Source: Clavaria fumosa
Taxonomy: Eukaryota > Basidiomycota > Agaricomycetes > Agaricales > Clavariaceae
Assembly (NCBI GenBank): GCA_951802425.1
Contig: OX637798.1
Coordinates: 124,001-188,000 of the forward strand
Reading direction: 5' to 3'
DNA length: 64,000 nt
In this document: piece after piece, positions 33,121-42,066 of the stretch
How the letters are laid out: each line of letters begins with the position of its first letter
How positions within the stretch are numbered: position 1 is the stretch's first letter
Notes under the pieces: generated by a model
Databases searched by the model: none
Told to the model about the DNA's origin: nothing
The model's input: the letters and a program-made list of their open reading frames with translations, nothing else
Made by a program: the position numbers and the translations under genes

Positions 33121-34038
33121 TGTAGTGGGTATTACGGTTCTTGCTGCAACTGCTTGATTACAGTCAAGTCCTTCAGGGGTTCCTGTAAGGCGTTAGAGAT
33201 TCACCAAACACCCTTGAGGATGTGGAGTATGAATTCAAAATATGTGAGAAATAGAAATATACGGTGTCCGGGATATTCTGCTATGTGTCCGATAAAATCC
33301 GATAAGGATGGTGCGATAAGACGAAGGGCCGGCAACGACGGAGGCCAGCGGATCGAAGGTTGCGACGACGGGTGAGCTTAGGTGAGGTTTCTAACAGAGA
33401 GAAGGGGTTCAGAAAGCTGTATTTCAGAGAGGTCCGGAGTGTACTTAAGTACAGTTCTGTAAGTACAGCAAATTGGAATGTACGGAAATGTCCGGAAAAC
33501 ACATGGAACAGCGCCATGTCGCGTGAAGGGTTACATGAAGGAGTTATATCACAAGGGAAATGAGTAGCTCGGAGGAATGAAATGTCCGATAACTAGCAAA
33601 TGTCCGGACCGCTCATAAACTGAAGGAAAGTGGGGCTGGTACAGCAAAGGGGTACTAAGAACAATGGACAAGGTACTGCAAAGGGTTTGAAACGTTTAAA
33701 CGATTGAATGGTTGAAAGGGATCATAATATGAAATTTACAGCATGGTATATGAAATAAAGGAATGGGAATGGAATAGTGTGTATGTCGAGCGCTGACCGT
33801 GCTGGAGAGGTGAAATAGAGAGGCGTGGGCGGTGTGTGAGAGCGGTGGGCTGTGATCGTCACGGGGGATTGAAGACCGAAGTGTCCGACATCGGACATGT
33901 ATCGGATACTATCGGTCGTTATCGGACGGTGTCGGATCGTTATCGGTTCGTATCGCACGTAATTTCTTTGGATCGCAAAACATCCGGATAGTCGGTATCT
34001 GTCATGTTTCCGTGTTTAGATCGCATATGGTCCTTACA
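33121..34038 (-). repeat. Family-A 3' LTR
   Basis: 918 bp, TGTAGTGGG to GGTCCTTACA on the plus strand (minus-strand sense TGTAAGGACC..CCACTACA). Identical by eye to 42067-42984. Followed at 34039 by TTCTCCCGGGGGCTG, the reverse complement of a purine tract. Short ORFs inside occur identically in both LTRs and are not genes. Confidence 0.95.
33882..33946. promoter_or_regulatory. Helically phased CGG array in 3' LTR, upstream of the antisense gene
   Basis: CGG triplets start at 33892, 33903, 33913, 33923, 33933 and 33944 (steps 11, 10, 10, 10, 11), with one additional CGG at 33927. The first is part of the inverted repeat TGTCCGACATCGGACA (CCG-N4-CGG). It lies about 250 bp upstream of the antisense gene ATG. 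Zn2Cys6 proteins classically bind CGG half-sites; function here is inferred. Confidence 0.6.
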
Positions 34039-34195
34039 TTCTCCCGGGGGCTGAAAATGCAACCGCCCTCGGTTGCAACCAAACAAGGCCAAATAACGGT
34101 TTGTTGATCGTGAAGTACGCGTCGTGTGGGTGCACATAGGTCCAAACACACCCTTGTGTTTTCTCCAGCGACAGCAACACGTCAACTCTCCGACA

Positions 34196-35710
34196 ATGGA
34201 AAACTTCGATTCTTCAATCTTTCGAAACGCAGTCCAGGCGATGACCGAGGCGCAGGCCATGGCGCCGGGCGAGGAGTTGCCGGATCGGGGGCAGGATGGA
34301 GAGTGCGCGGAGTGGGTGGGGACGTATGCGGGTGACGCGGTGCGTGAACGAGAATCTTTCGTACTTTTTTGTATCGCACTGACAACGTTTTTAGGACGAT
34401 TTTCTTGCCGGATATGTGGCAGCGATCGACGACGACGTGGAGGTGGACGAGGGACTCGTCCGGGTCGCGCGAAGGCTCAAGAAGTGGCGGAAGCTCCGCG
34501 GGGACGAGTGGTCCGCTGAGCGGACGAGAAGGCGGGAGGAGGTCGAGGCCGAGAAACAGCGCACGAGCGAGGAGAGGGCGGCTACTGAGCGGGCCGCAGC
34601 AGAGGCGGAGGCGGAGGAGAGGCGGGCGGAGGCGGCGAGGGCTGCCGAGAAGAGGGCGCGCCTTGCCCGGGCGCGCTTAATTGTCGTAAGTGACAGCGAC
34701 GACGAGGGCGAGGCGGCGGCGGCGGCAACAACGACGACGACGGGAGCGGCGGAGTCCGGTGCAGCGGCGGTAACAACGACGACGATATCACCGGACGCCG
34801 GAGAGCTGCGTGTGGACGAGGTGGCGGCAGGGGAGGATCCGGACGGTCATCGGACCGTGTGGGGAACCGACGGGGTGACGCCCGTCGGTGTTATCGAGGC
34901 GGCGGCGGTGAGTGCGGTGGCCGGGGGAGGCGAGCAGTCGGTGGAGGAGCCGATGTTCGTGCACCGGGACGGTGCGCGGATGATGGCGACTCCGGTGTGG
35001 GTGGAGATCGCGAGGCGGAAGGCAGCGGAGCGAGGGCGAGGGAGGAGAGGCGGGGCGGAGAGCGACATAGAGTCCCGGGCTGCGCGGCAGCCTGGAGATA
35101 AGGTGAGTGGTTAATTAAGATATGTGAGGCTTTTTCGACGTCTGATATAATGATTAGGAGCACGTTCCGGGGTGCAAGGAGTGCACCCGGAAGTGGCGGG
35201 CGTGCTACGGAGTGGAGGGGATAGCGTGCCGGTGGTGCCGGACGTATAAGGTATCGTGCAGTCTGTCGGCTGTGCGAGGTAAGTGGTATTCTTTTTATTT
35301 TTCATGATGAGACAAATGATAGGTGTGTTTCAGGAGCGAAAACAGAGAGAGCGGCGGTGTCCGGAACGGAAGGTATGTCGAGAAGGTATCGGGTCCGCAT
35401 TTGCTAACGTATCGGAACAGGTCCGAAGGCGGCGGGAGCGAGCGGAAGTAAGAGGCCGAGGCGAGGTGCGACGCGGGTACCGGTTCGCGAGGAGACGACG
35501 CCGGAGGAGGAGGACGAGATTGAGGAGGATACCAGTGTGGAGCTGGTGGAGGAGCCGCCGGCAAAGAAGAAGAAGGCGGAGGCGGGACCAAGTCGGAAGG
35601 GTAAGGAGCGGGAGGTGGCGCGAGGGGTGTCCGGGAGGGAGGCGGACCAGGTGAAGGCCGGAGCGGAGCTGCTCCGGATGCTCCTCCTTGGCGAGTCGTC
35701 CTCTAAGTAA
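34196..35710 (+). CDS. Antisense five-exon coiled-coil / Zn(II)2Cys6 protein carried by family-A element
   Basis: Exons 34196-34339, 34395-35102, 35158-35278, 35334-35372 and 35421-35710 join to 434 codons including the stop (433 aa). The four introns (55, 55, 55, 48 bp) all have GT..AG ends. Domains: N-terminal MENFDSSIFRNAVQAMTEAQ; exon 2 with DDFLAGYVAAIDDDVEVDEG, then an Arg/Glu/Ala coiled coil (about residues 75-140) and a Thr/Ala-rich linker; exon 3 with CKECTRKWRAC..CRWCRTYKVSC, spacing C-x2-C-x6-C-x7-C-x2-C-x6-C, exactly the Gal4 class; exons 4-5 basic then acidic (GSKRPRRG, PAKKKKAEAGPSRKGKER), plausible nuclear localisation signals. It is antisense to gag-pol, so its introns survive in the element's genomic RNA. 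The A' copy keeps the same exon plan. The zinc-cluster spacing is seen; a regulatory role is inferred. Confidence 0.85.
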
Positions 35711-35860
35711 ATATTTTGTTTTTGTTTTTATATATGTTTTTCTTTTTCTATTTGGTATGGTATGTCGTGTGGGATAAGTGAGGAATGTGAGAATGTGAGA
35801 AAATGGTTGAAAGAACGTCGGGTATAAAGTTTGGACTTGTCCGAAATTTCGATTTATTTA

Positions 35861-35887
35861 TTTTTTTTTTTTTTTTTTTTTTTTTTT
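35861..35887 (+). repeat. T27 tract between convergent antisense gene and pol
   Basis: Uninterrupted T run on the plus strand, i.e. an A-tract in the sense direction of pol just after its stop (35946). Family B has an A16 tract at the equivalent place (21053-21068). Confidence 0.9.
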
Positions 35888-35945
35888 GAAGGTGTGAATC
35901 AATGTGAAGTATAGAAAAATGAAGGATATGATGGAGAAAAAATAC

Positions 35946-38900
35946 TTAATGGCGAGGCCGAAGGTTCCGGGTTGCTCCGGAGCGTTGCGGACGAGTTTCT
36001 GCAGTGTCGTCGTCGGTGGTTTCATTATCGGATTCATCGGATAGGTCAGCCGCTTGGTTTTGCTCATCTTCTCTGTCGATAGAGTTGGGTGACGCCTCGT
36101 GTATTTGATAGGGAGAGATGTCCTCGTTTATCTCCGTCGTTTGGTCGATGATAGAAGTGACCGGAATCGATGTTTGCGACCTCGGATAGTAGGGAATGAT
36201 GCGGAAAGCTGCGTAGTGGATTTTGGAAACGGCGCCGTCGAGTTCCGAGAGAATATAGGCGCCATATTGTGTTCGGCGAACGACGATCATCGGTCCGAAG
36301 AATCGCGGTTTTGTTTTTCGATTTAATTCCATTTCAACGGCCGAATTGCGGATCAATACCAACGATCCGGGTTGGAAGTCGTAGTCGATAATAGACTTCC
36401 GGTGTGCGTCGATGAACTGCTTGACGGATTGTTTGCGGGCAGCGAGCACTTTATCGGCGATTGTTGCTAGATCTTCTTCTCGTTTTTGCAGTTGGCGGGC
36501 ACGAAGGGCTATCAGTTCCGGAGTGGTCATCGGGGCGTCGGCGGTCGGAATTAAATATGTTGCTTCGGATATGTCGAAGGGGAAAAGCGGTTCGACGCCA
36601 TGTGCGATGTAAAATGGGGAGTGGCCGGTGGACCGTTGGATCGTGGTTCGTTCTGCCCAAATGACTGAGGGTAAAACGTCCGGCCATTTCGATTCGTCTC
36701 CATCTGCTGCTTTGATTAACGACTCACGGACCGATCGATGGGCACGTTCGATGACGCCGTTAGCGCGGGAGTTGTATCCGGATATACGGATGTGATGGAT
36801 TCCGTACCGTTTCTTAAGGAAATCGAGGGCTTTGATAAATGGGGCTCCGTTATCCGTGATAATCTCTTCTACTGCTCCCCATCGGCATAGTATATCTTCG
36901 AATATGAAGGTTCCGAGAAGTCGGGCGGTCTCGTTTCGTAGCGGTCTTGCTTCCGGATATGCGGATAACGAGCATCGGGCGTGGACGAGAAGTCGGAAAC
37001 CGCGGGCTCTTGGTAGGAACATAGTATCAATGTGCGCTCGACGGAAAAGACCGGCCGGTGTAGCGACCGTCGGTGGAATGAAGATCTTCTGGATTTGCCG
37101 AGTTTGGCATTGGTGACAAGTTTTGACAAACCATTTTACGTCTTGATCCAGCACCGGCCACCAGAACCGATTTAGAATACGTGTCCGGATAACGTAAACG
37201 CCTTTGTGGCCGAGTGAATCGTGTGCCTCTGTGATAATTGCGAGACGTTTGTGGTCCGGAGGTACTACTTGGTGGTATCCGTTAGGTCGGCGACGCCATA
37301 ATTTGTCATCTAGGATGAAGAACTCGGATGCGGAGCGGACCAGTCGTCGGAACTGGTTTGCGTCAATGCCGGAGGGACGGATCGGGTTTCGAAGGAAAGA
37401 TTCAATTTTGCGAATCTGTTCTTCTCTTTTGTTTGCTGCATCGGATCGGGGTATAAGGATGGCGGAAGATTCGTTCGGGGTCGGTGATTCCTCGGGTGGT
37501 ACCGTCGAATTGAGTAGCGTCGATCCTGTGTAAACTTTGAAGCGAGTATGGGTGATGCCGGCGAGTCGTGTCTCGGATGTGTAGGAAGCGTCCGGTGCTC
37601 GATTCATGTGTTCCATGGCGAATACGTAGCTCCGATCGATCCATTCTTCGTGATCTTCAGACTCGGTATCTTCTTCACCATCTGCGGCACGTCGGCGTGA
37701 TAGTCCGTCGGCTCCGGTGTGCTTATCTGCGGGAATATGAACAAGATCGAAATCGAAGAGTAGTATACCGGCAATCCATCGATTCATGGCAGCGTTGGGT
37801 TGAATGTCCGGATTGTTTAGCATACCCTTAATGAACTTCGCGTCCATTTCGACAGTAAATTTCGGAAGGCCTATAAGGTAAATCCGGTACGACCGAAGTG
37901 CGCGGAAGAGTCCGTATAATTCGATTTTTGCTTGTGAGTATCGGGCCTCGCGTTCGTTCCAGGTAATGGAGCCAAAGCGGGAGGGATATCGTATTCCATC
38001 TTCTCCAATTTGGAAGAGTGCGAAACCAACGGCGATATTTGATGAGTCGACGGCGAGGATTACGGGTTGTCCGGAGCGGTAGTCGATTGGTCGGATGGCG
38101 GATGAGTTCAGAATCGCGTGTTTGAGTCGGTCCATCGAGTTTTGTTCTTCTTTTTCGAATCTGAATGGCACGTCCTTGCGAGTTAGACTGACAAGAGGTC
38201 GGGCAAGTACGGCGTAGTTTTTAATGAATATCCGGAGTAGTCCGCAAACCCCTAAAAATGATCGGACATCGGTCAGGGTTTTGCAAGGAGGCCAGTCCCG
38301 GATACGCTGAACGTTGGAGGCATCCGGAACTCGTCCTTCGTATGTGCACGTATGTCCGGTAACGACTGCTTCGGGAACGCAAATTGTCGTTTTCTTGCCG
38401 TTAAAGGTTCCTCCGACTTTCTTGATTCGTTGGAGCACCCGGTTGACGTTATTTAAATGCTCCCAAACAAATCGTCGTATTTGCGGATTCTCAGGGATCG
38501 TCTCGTAGGTGCCGTCCGGAAGCTCGTATCGGGTTTCCGGGCCCTTGATCGCTACATCGTCTACGAATGGGATGGTTACGTGCGGAATTTCATCTTGTAG
38601 AACATGCGTGACGTCTCCATGCATAATCTGCGTCGCGTTGGTGTATCCCATGGGGACGCAGGTGAGCCGTTTTGCTCCGAGAGGGGTTTGAAACGTGGTG
38701 AGGTCTCGGCTTCGTTCGTCCAGAGACCGCTGATCGAAGGAGACGAAAAGGTCGAGTGATCCGTAACATCCGCGTCCGGCGAATGATTCCGCAAAAACCT
38801 CCATTATCGGGGGGACCGCGGAATCGCCGATAGTGATTTTGTTAAGCGGCTGGAGGTTGTGCACGAGTCGGAGAGACTTTCCGTCTTTCTTTAACACGCA

Positions 38901-39683
38901 AAACCACTGGGACCGATAAGAAGAGTTGGATTCTTCATAAACGCCGGCTGCGATCTTTTCCCGGATTACTTTGAGAACTTCGTCGTAAATACCGGGGGGA
39001 ATCGGTATATTTTTGAAGATCCAAGGGATATGTTCGACTGTCGGGATAATAATCGGATCGAAGTATTTTGCGTCGAATCGTCCTTTTTCGGTCTCTTTCC
39101 AAGCGAAGGCGTCTTCCTGGGCTTTAATAAGATGGTGAACGAGTTTTTCTTCCTCCGGCCATAAGAATCCGGTGGGGTTGGCGTTGTGCGTGTCTTTCCG
39201 GTTTTGAGTGTATCGAAGACCGGGGGTGAAATCGGGGGGATGGGTCGGAAGAGTTGGCATATCGGCTAGGGGGTCCGGGTGTCGGCGTCGGACAATCCGG
39301 AATTCTTTGGGTACTGTCGCTTTGATCGGATTGACGCGATTCGCGACTTTCTTATATTTCTTTCCCAAGTAAACTGGAAGAACGGCGTCCGTAGACAGGG
39401 AATTTATTTCGGGGGTTTTGTTGTACAAGGGGGTTGCAACATTTGGACGCGACGGTTCACTTCCGATAGCGACTGGGGAATCAGCGGAATCGAGAGAAAC
39501 GTCCGAGATACTGATACAGGGGAAGGGGTCGAGAGAGACTGGGTTTATAAGGGAAAACGATAAGGGAACGTGAACGGAAGTAGGAAAAATGGCTGGAGTC
39601 TCGTATCTGGGTATAGCTTCCGTGTCCGCATTGATCGGAGGTAAGTCCGTTGGTTTGCGGACATTCGAGGCTCCAGCTCTCAA
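35946..39683 (-). CDS. Family-A pol: reverse transcriptase, RNase H, integrase
   Basis: Single open frame, 1245 residues, entered from gag by a -1 shift; the frame opens at a TTG, not an ATG. Order: linker (1-200); reverse transcriptase with SLDLFVSFDQ and active site FVDD (373-376); RNase H with VILAVDSSNIAVGFALF and IELYGLFRALRSY; integrase zinc-binding region (HDSLGHKG..CHQCQTRQ); catalytic core with AHIDTMFLP, ITDNGAPFIK and NGVIERAHR (D, D, E); and a GPY/F-type C-terminal module (RFFGPMIVVRRTQYGAYIL). No chromodomain is seen. Functions: copies element RNA and inserts the cDNA. It overlaps gag by 4 bases. No stops or frameshifts. Confidence 0.95.
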   Translation of the reverse strand: MRAGASNVRKPTDLPPINADTEAIPRYETPAIFPTSVHVPLSFSLINPVSLDPFPCISISDVSLDSADSPVAIGSEPSRPNVATPLYNKTPEINSLSTDAVLPVYLGKKYKKVANRVNPIKATVPKEFRIVRRRHPDPLADMPTLPTHPPDFTPGLRYTQNRKDTHNANPTGFLWPEEEKLVHHLIKAQEDAFAWKETEKGRFDAKYFDPIIIPTVEHIPWIFKNIPIPPGIYDEVLKVIREKIAAGVYEESNSSYRSQWFCVLKKDGKSLRLVHNLQPLNKITIGDSAVPPIMEVFAESFAGRGCYGSLDLFVSFDQRSLDERSRDLTTFQTPLGAKRLTCVPMGYTNATQIMHGDVTHVLQDEIPHVTIPFVDDVAIKGPETRYELPDGTYETIPENPQIRRFVWEHLNNVNRVLQRIKKVGGTFNGKKTTICVPEAVVTGHTCTYEGRVPDASNVQRIRDWPPCKTLTDVRSFLGVCGLLRIFIKNYAVLARPLVSLTRKDVPFRFEKEEQNSMDRLKHAILNSSAIRPIDYRSGQPVILAVDSSNIAVGFALFQIGEDGIRYPSRFGSITWNEREARYSQAKIELYGLFRALRSYRIYLIGLPKFTVEMDAKFIKGMLNNPDIQPNAAMNRWIAGILLFDFDLVHIPADKHTGADGLSRRRAADGEEDTESEDHEEWIDRSYVFAMEHMNRAPDASYTSETRLAGITHTRFKVYTGSTLLNSTVPPEESPTPNESSAILIPRSDAANKREEQIRKIESFLRNPIRPSGIDANQFRRLVRSASEFFILDDKLWRRRPNGYHQVVPPDHKRLAIITEAHDSLGHKGVYVIRTRILNRFWWPVLDQDVKWFVKTCHQCQTRQIQKIFIPPTVATPAGLFRRAHIDTMFLPRARGFRLLVHARCSLSAYPEARPLRNETARLLGTFIFEDILCRWGAVEEIITDNGAPFIKALDFLKKRYGIHHIRISGYNSRANGVIERAHRSVRESLIKAADGDESKWPDVLPSVIWAERTTIQRSTGHSPFYIAHGVEPLFPFDISEATYLIPTADAPMTTPELIALRARQLQKREEDLATIADKVLAARKQSVKQFIDAHRKSIIDYDFQPGSLVLIRNSAVEMELNRKTKPRFFGPMIVVRRTQYGAYILSELDGAVSKIHYAAFRIIPYYPRSQTSIPVTSIIDQTTEINEDISPYQIHEASPNSIDREDEQNQAADLSDESDNETTDDDTAETRPQRSGATRNLRPRH

Positions 39684-39690
39684 AAATCCG
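39680..39690 (-). promoter_or_regulatory. Predicted -1 ribosomal frameshift at the gag stop
   Basis: Gag ends GAT-TTT-TGA. With Phe tRNA on TTT and a stop in the A site, slipping back one base still pairs with TTT, and decoding continues TTG-AGA into the long pol frame. The same TTTTTGA is preserved in A' near 17260. No ATG is available at the start of the pol frame. Confidence 0.5.
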
Positions 39691-41677
39691 GATGCGGTTT
39701 CTTGTTCTTCAAGGATTTGCGGATCGGGATTCGCTCCTTCGTTGGCACTATGATTCTTTCTCCGGTGTTTGGATCGTTGAGAATAAGGTCCTGGGCCCCG
39801 TGGGGATGGTCAATCGTTTGGGAACCGGTTAACATGAAAAACGGTCGTCCGACAAGAACCTCGCAGGGCAACGTGTCTGCTACTTGCATTTGAACATGGA
39901 ATGTGCACGGACCGATCTGTAGGGGGAAATTCTTGATGAGTCCGAGGGTCGGAGCGATGGTGCCATGAGAGGATTCCATGTGAATAACGTTCTCGGAGTG
40001 TAGTGGGTTGCCGAGTTTCTCCCAAACGTCTCTTCGCATTGCCACGATTGAGCTGCCTTGGTCGAGCAGGCACTCCGCGGCGATCCGGTTGTCCAATATC
40101 CCTTCTACGATGCGGAGCGGAGCAGTGTCGACGGCGACAACAAGATCGGAGGTGTCCGGGACCGTAATGTTTGTATAGAGCGTATCCTGTACGACGGACG
40201 CGGTGACCGGAACGCGACGAGCGGTAACCACATCCTTCATCTTTTTGCGGATGTCTCCGGAAATGGCGAGTAGTTCGCGAGGTGTGACGCGGACTGGCAT
40301 GTCGAGTGCGCGATCGAATACTTGTTGAACGGTTACCGGATTTTCGATCGGAGCTTGGTAATGGTACTGGACGTCGGGTCGTTCGATTTTCTCCGGCTTT
40401 GATGGACGAGTGACCTGAGGCGGCGTAATAACAACGGCGGGTGGGGGCGGTAACCTAGATGGCTGAGGATCGGTATTCCTGGGTGTGGGTGCTTTCCTTT
40501 TGCCCTTGTCTACTTTCTTCGCGACATCGTTTGCAAAGGTGCGGACCATGTTTTCCAACACGGTATTCTCATCATCTTCCTCGTCCGAATCGTCTTCCAT
40601 GTCCGGGGGGTGAGCGGATTGTCCGATCGGCTGTGCTTCAAATACCGCGGTTGTCGCCGGTTGCGTGTTCTGGGATTGGTATGTAGCGTAGTACTTGTCG
40701 AAGCGCTCGGATAGGTTGTTCCCTGAGATAGTGCCTGGCAAATATCGTCCGGAGGGGAGACAAATCCTGCCTTCTGTGTTCCGTATACATTTGCCGGACT
40801 TAATGTATTCGAGGGCCTTCGGACAGGCACTAACAAAATGACCTATTTCCGAACAGAAATTACACGTCCGGCCTGCGGGAGAGTTCGTTGTCCGGGGAGC
40901 GGAGTGTCTTGCCGGTTCGAGAGATTGGGCTGTCAAAATCGATTCCAGGCGAGCCATTGTGGAAGCGAATGTTGCCCATGCTGCGGACATATCAAATTCT
41001 TCCTTCTTGACTACCGGTTTCGTTTCTCTCCCGGGGGCTGAAGATGCGAGACGGACGGGTCCGGAAAGTTGATCGGTTGTCGCAGAGTGGGGGGACGTCG
41101 AGGAGAGAAGAAATTCAGCTGCACCATGTACTTCATTCATGGGGTAAGGATCCTCCGGATGGTGGTTTGGTAGTATGATAGCGAGTCGGCTTTCGATCCG
41201 ACGCCTTGTATGATCCCCAAATCCGAGGATGTAAAGTCGGTTCCTGTCATTTGTGGACATACGCTGTGATGTGATCAAGTGCGAGGTGATCCGGAGAAAG
41301 TCCCGATAGTATTCTCCGTGTTCTGCGCGCGTGTAAACTCCCTTTTGGGCCGAGTCCGATATGAAACGGTCCAGGTCGGCGACGGAAAATAAGCGACCTC
41401 CATCAGATCCTGGATAAAGTCGTCGGACGGCCGCTTTGAAGGTATCCCACGTCCATACCGGGTCCGGGTCAGGTGAAAGAGTCTCCCAGAGGAGACACGT
41501 ATCGGTGTCGAGATAGTGCTTGGCGTACCGAATTAAATCGGGTTCTGGAACGTCCGGGTTGACGCCGGTGAGCACGATGTCGATGTCCTCGAAGTACCGG
41601 TTGAGGTGTGTCGGTACTCCGTCAAAGGCAGGGGCCCCGTGGGCGCCACGGAGCGGATATCTCGGTTGGTTGGCCAT
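39680..41677 (-). CDS. Family-A gag-protease
   Basis: 665 residues from ATG at 41677. Capsid-like N-terminal half (about 20-190, including RYFEDIDIVLTGVNP and WDTFKAAVRRLYPG); nucleocapsid CCHC knuckle CNFCSEIGHFVSAC at 272-285; acidic/Pro-rich linker; aspartic protease with CLLDQGSSIVAM (Asp-Gln-Gly-Ser, 539-542) and LPCEVLVGRPFF. Protease is thus in the gag frame, before the shift into pol. The frame stays open upstream of the ATG (Pro-rich) without an earlier in-frame ATG that I can find. Forms the particle shell and processes the polyprotein. Confidence 0.9.
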   Translation of the reverse strand: MANQPRYPLRGAHGAPAFDGVPTHLNRYFEDIDIVLTGVNPDVPEPDLIRYAKHYLDTDTCLLWETLSPDPDPVWTWDTFKAAVRRLYPGSDGGRLFSVADLDRFISDSAQKGVYTRAEHGEYYRDFLRITSHLITSQRMSTNDRNRLYILGFGDHTRRRIESRLAIILPNHHPEDPYPMNEVHGAAEFLLSSTSPHSATTDQLSGPVRLASSAPGRETKPVVKKEEFDMSAAWATFASTMARLESILTAQSLEPARHSAPRTTNSPAGRTCNFCSEIGHFVSACPKALEYIKSGKCIRNTEGRICLPSGRYLPGTISGNNLSERFDKYYATYQSQNTQPATTAVFEAQPIGQSAHPPDMEDDSDEEDDENTVLENMVRTFANDVAKKVDKGKRKAPTPRNTDPQPSRLPPPPAVVITPPQVTRPSKPEKIERPDVQYHYQAPIENPVTVQQVFDRALDMPVRVTPRELLAISGDIRKKMKDVVTARRVPVTASVVQDTLYTNITVPDTSDLVVAVDTAPLRIVEGILDNRIAAECLLDQGSSIVAMRRDVWEKLGNPLHSENVIHMESSHGTIAPTLGLIKNFPLQIGPCTFHVQMQVADTLPCEVLVGRPFFMLTGSQTIDHPHGAQDLILNDPNTGERIIVPTKERIPIRKSLKNKKPHPDF

Positions 41678-42045
41678 TTGTATTGGTGCGTGGGGCGGTG
41701 AGTGAACTTCGTCTGGTGAATTCTGAGGTGTTTCGGGCGGGAAATGAAGGATGTCTGGTTCAAGGGGAAGTGGTGTAAGCGGTGAGTGTGGTTGTTCGAA
41801 GGTCTGTGGTAGTGAGGGATCCGGAGTGGTGAAACTCGTGTGGGAGTAGACAATGGATGAGATACTGGGAATGTCCGATGGAAGAAGGTGGGAAGTTTCA
41901 ATTACTTCTCCGGGGGGTTCGGAGGGCGGTGGTTCTGTGATCGGATTCGGGTTTCGACTTCTCAGGCGTTCGGAGCGTCGAGGCTGAGGAGCGGATGAGC
42001 CTCTGGGAATCCTTGAGGGTGGTAGTGAAGACGTCTTGTTGAACC

Positions 42046-42062
42046 CCTCGCGGTGGGCTCCA
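42046..42062 (-). promoter_or_regulatory. Predicted tRNA primer-binding site, family A
   Basis: Four bases inside the 5' LTR, the sense strand reads TGGAGCCCACCGCGAGG, starting with TGG as expected for pairing with a tRNA CCA end. No complementary copy was found inside the LTR, unlike families C and E. Which tRNA is not determined. Confidence 0.45.
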
Positions 42063-42066
42063 GAAT

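Noticed and set aside
33154..33975. Small ORFs in the family-A LTR, also present at 42100-42921
   Set aside because: Identical copies occur in both LTRs with no codon structure or motif; they are regulatory/LTR DNA.
35283..35654. 123-aa plus-strand Arg-rich ORF
   Set aside because: Starts in intron 3 and runs out of frame through exons 4 and 5 of the spliced gene.
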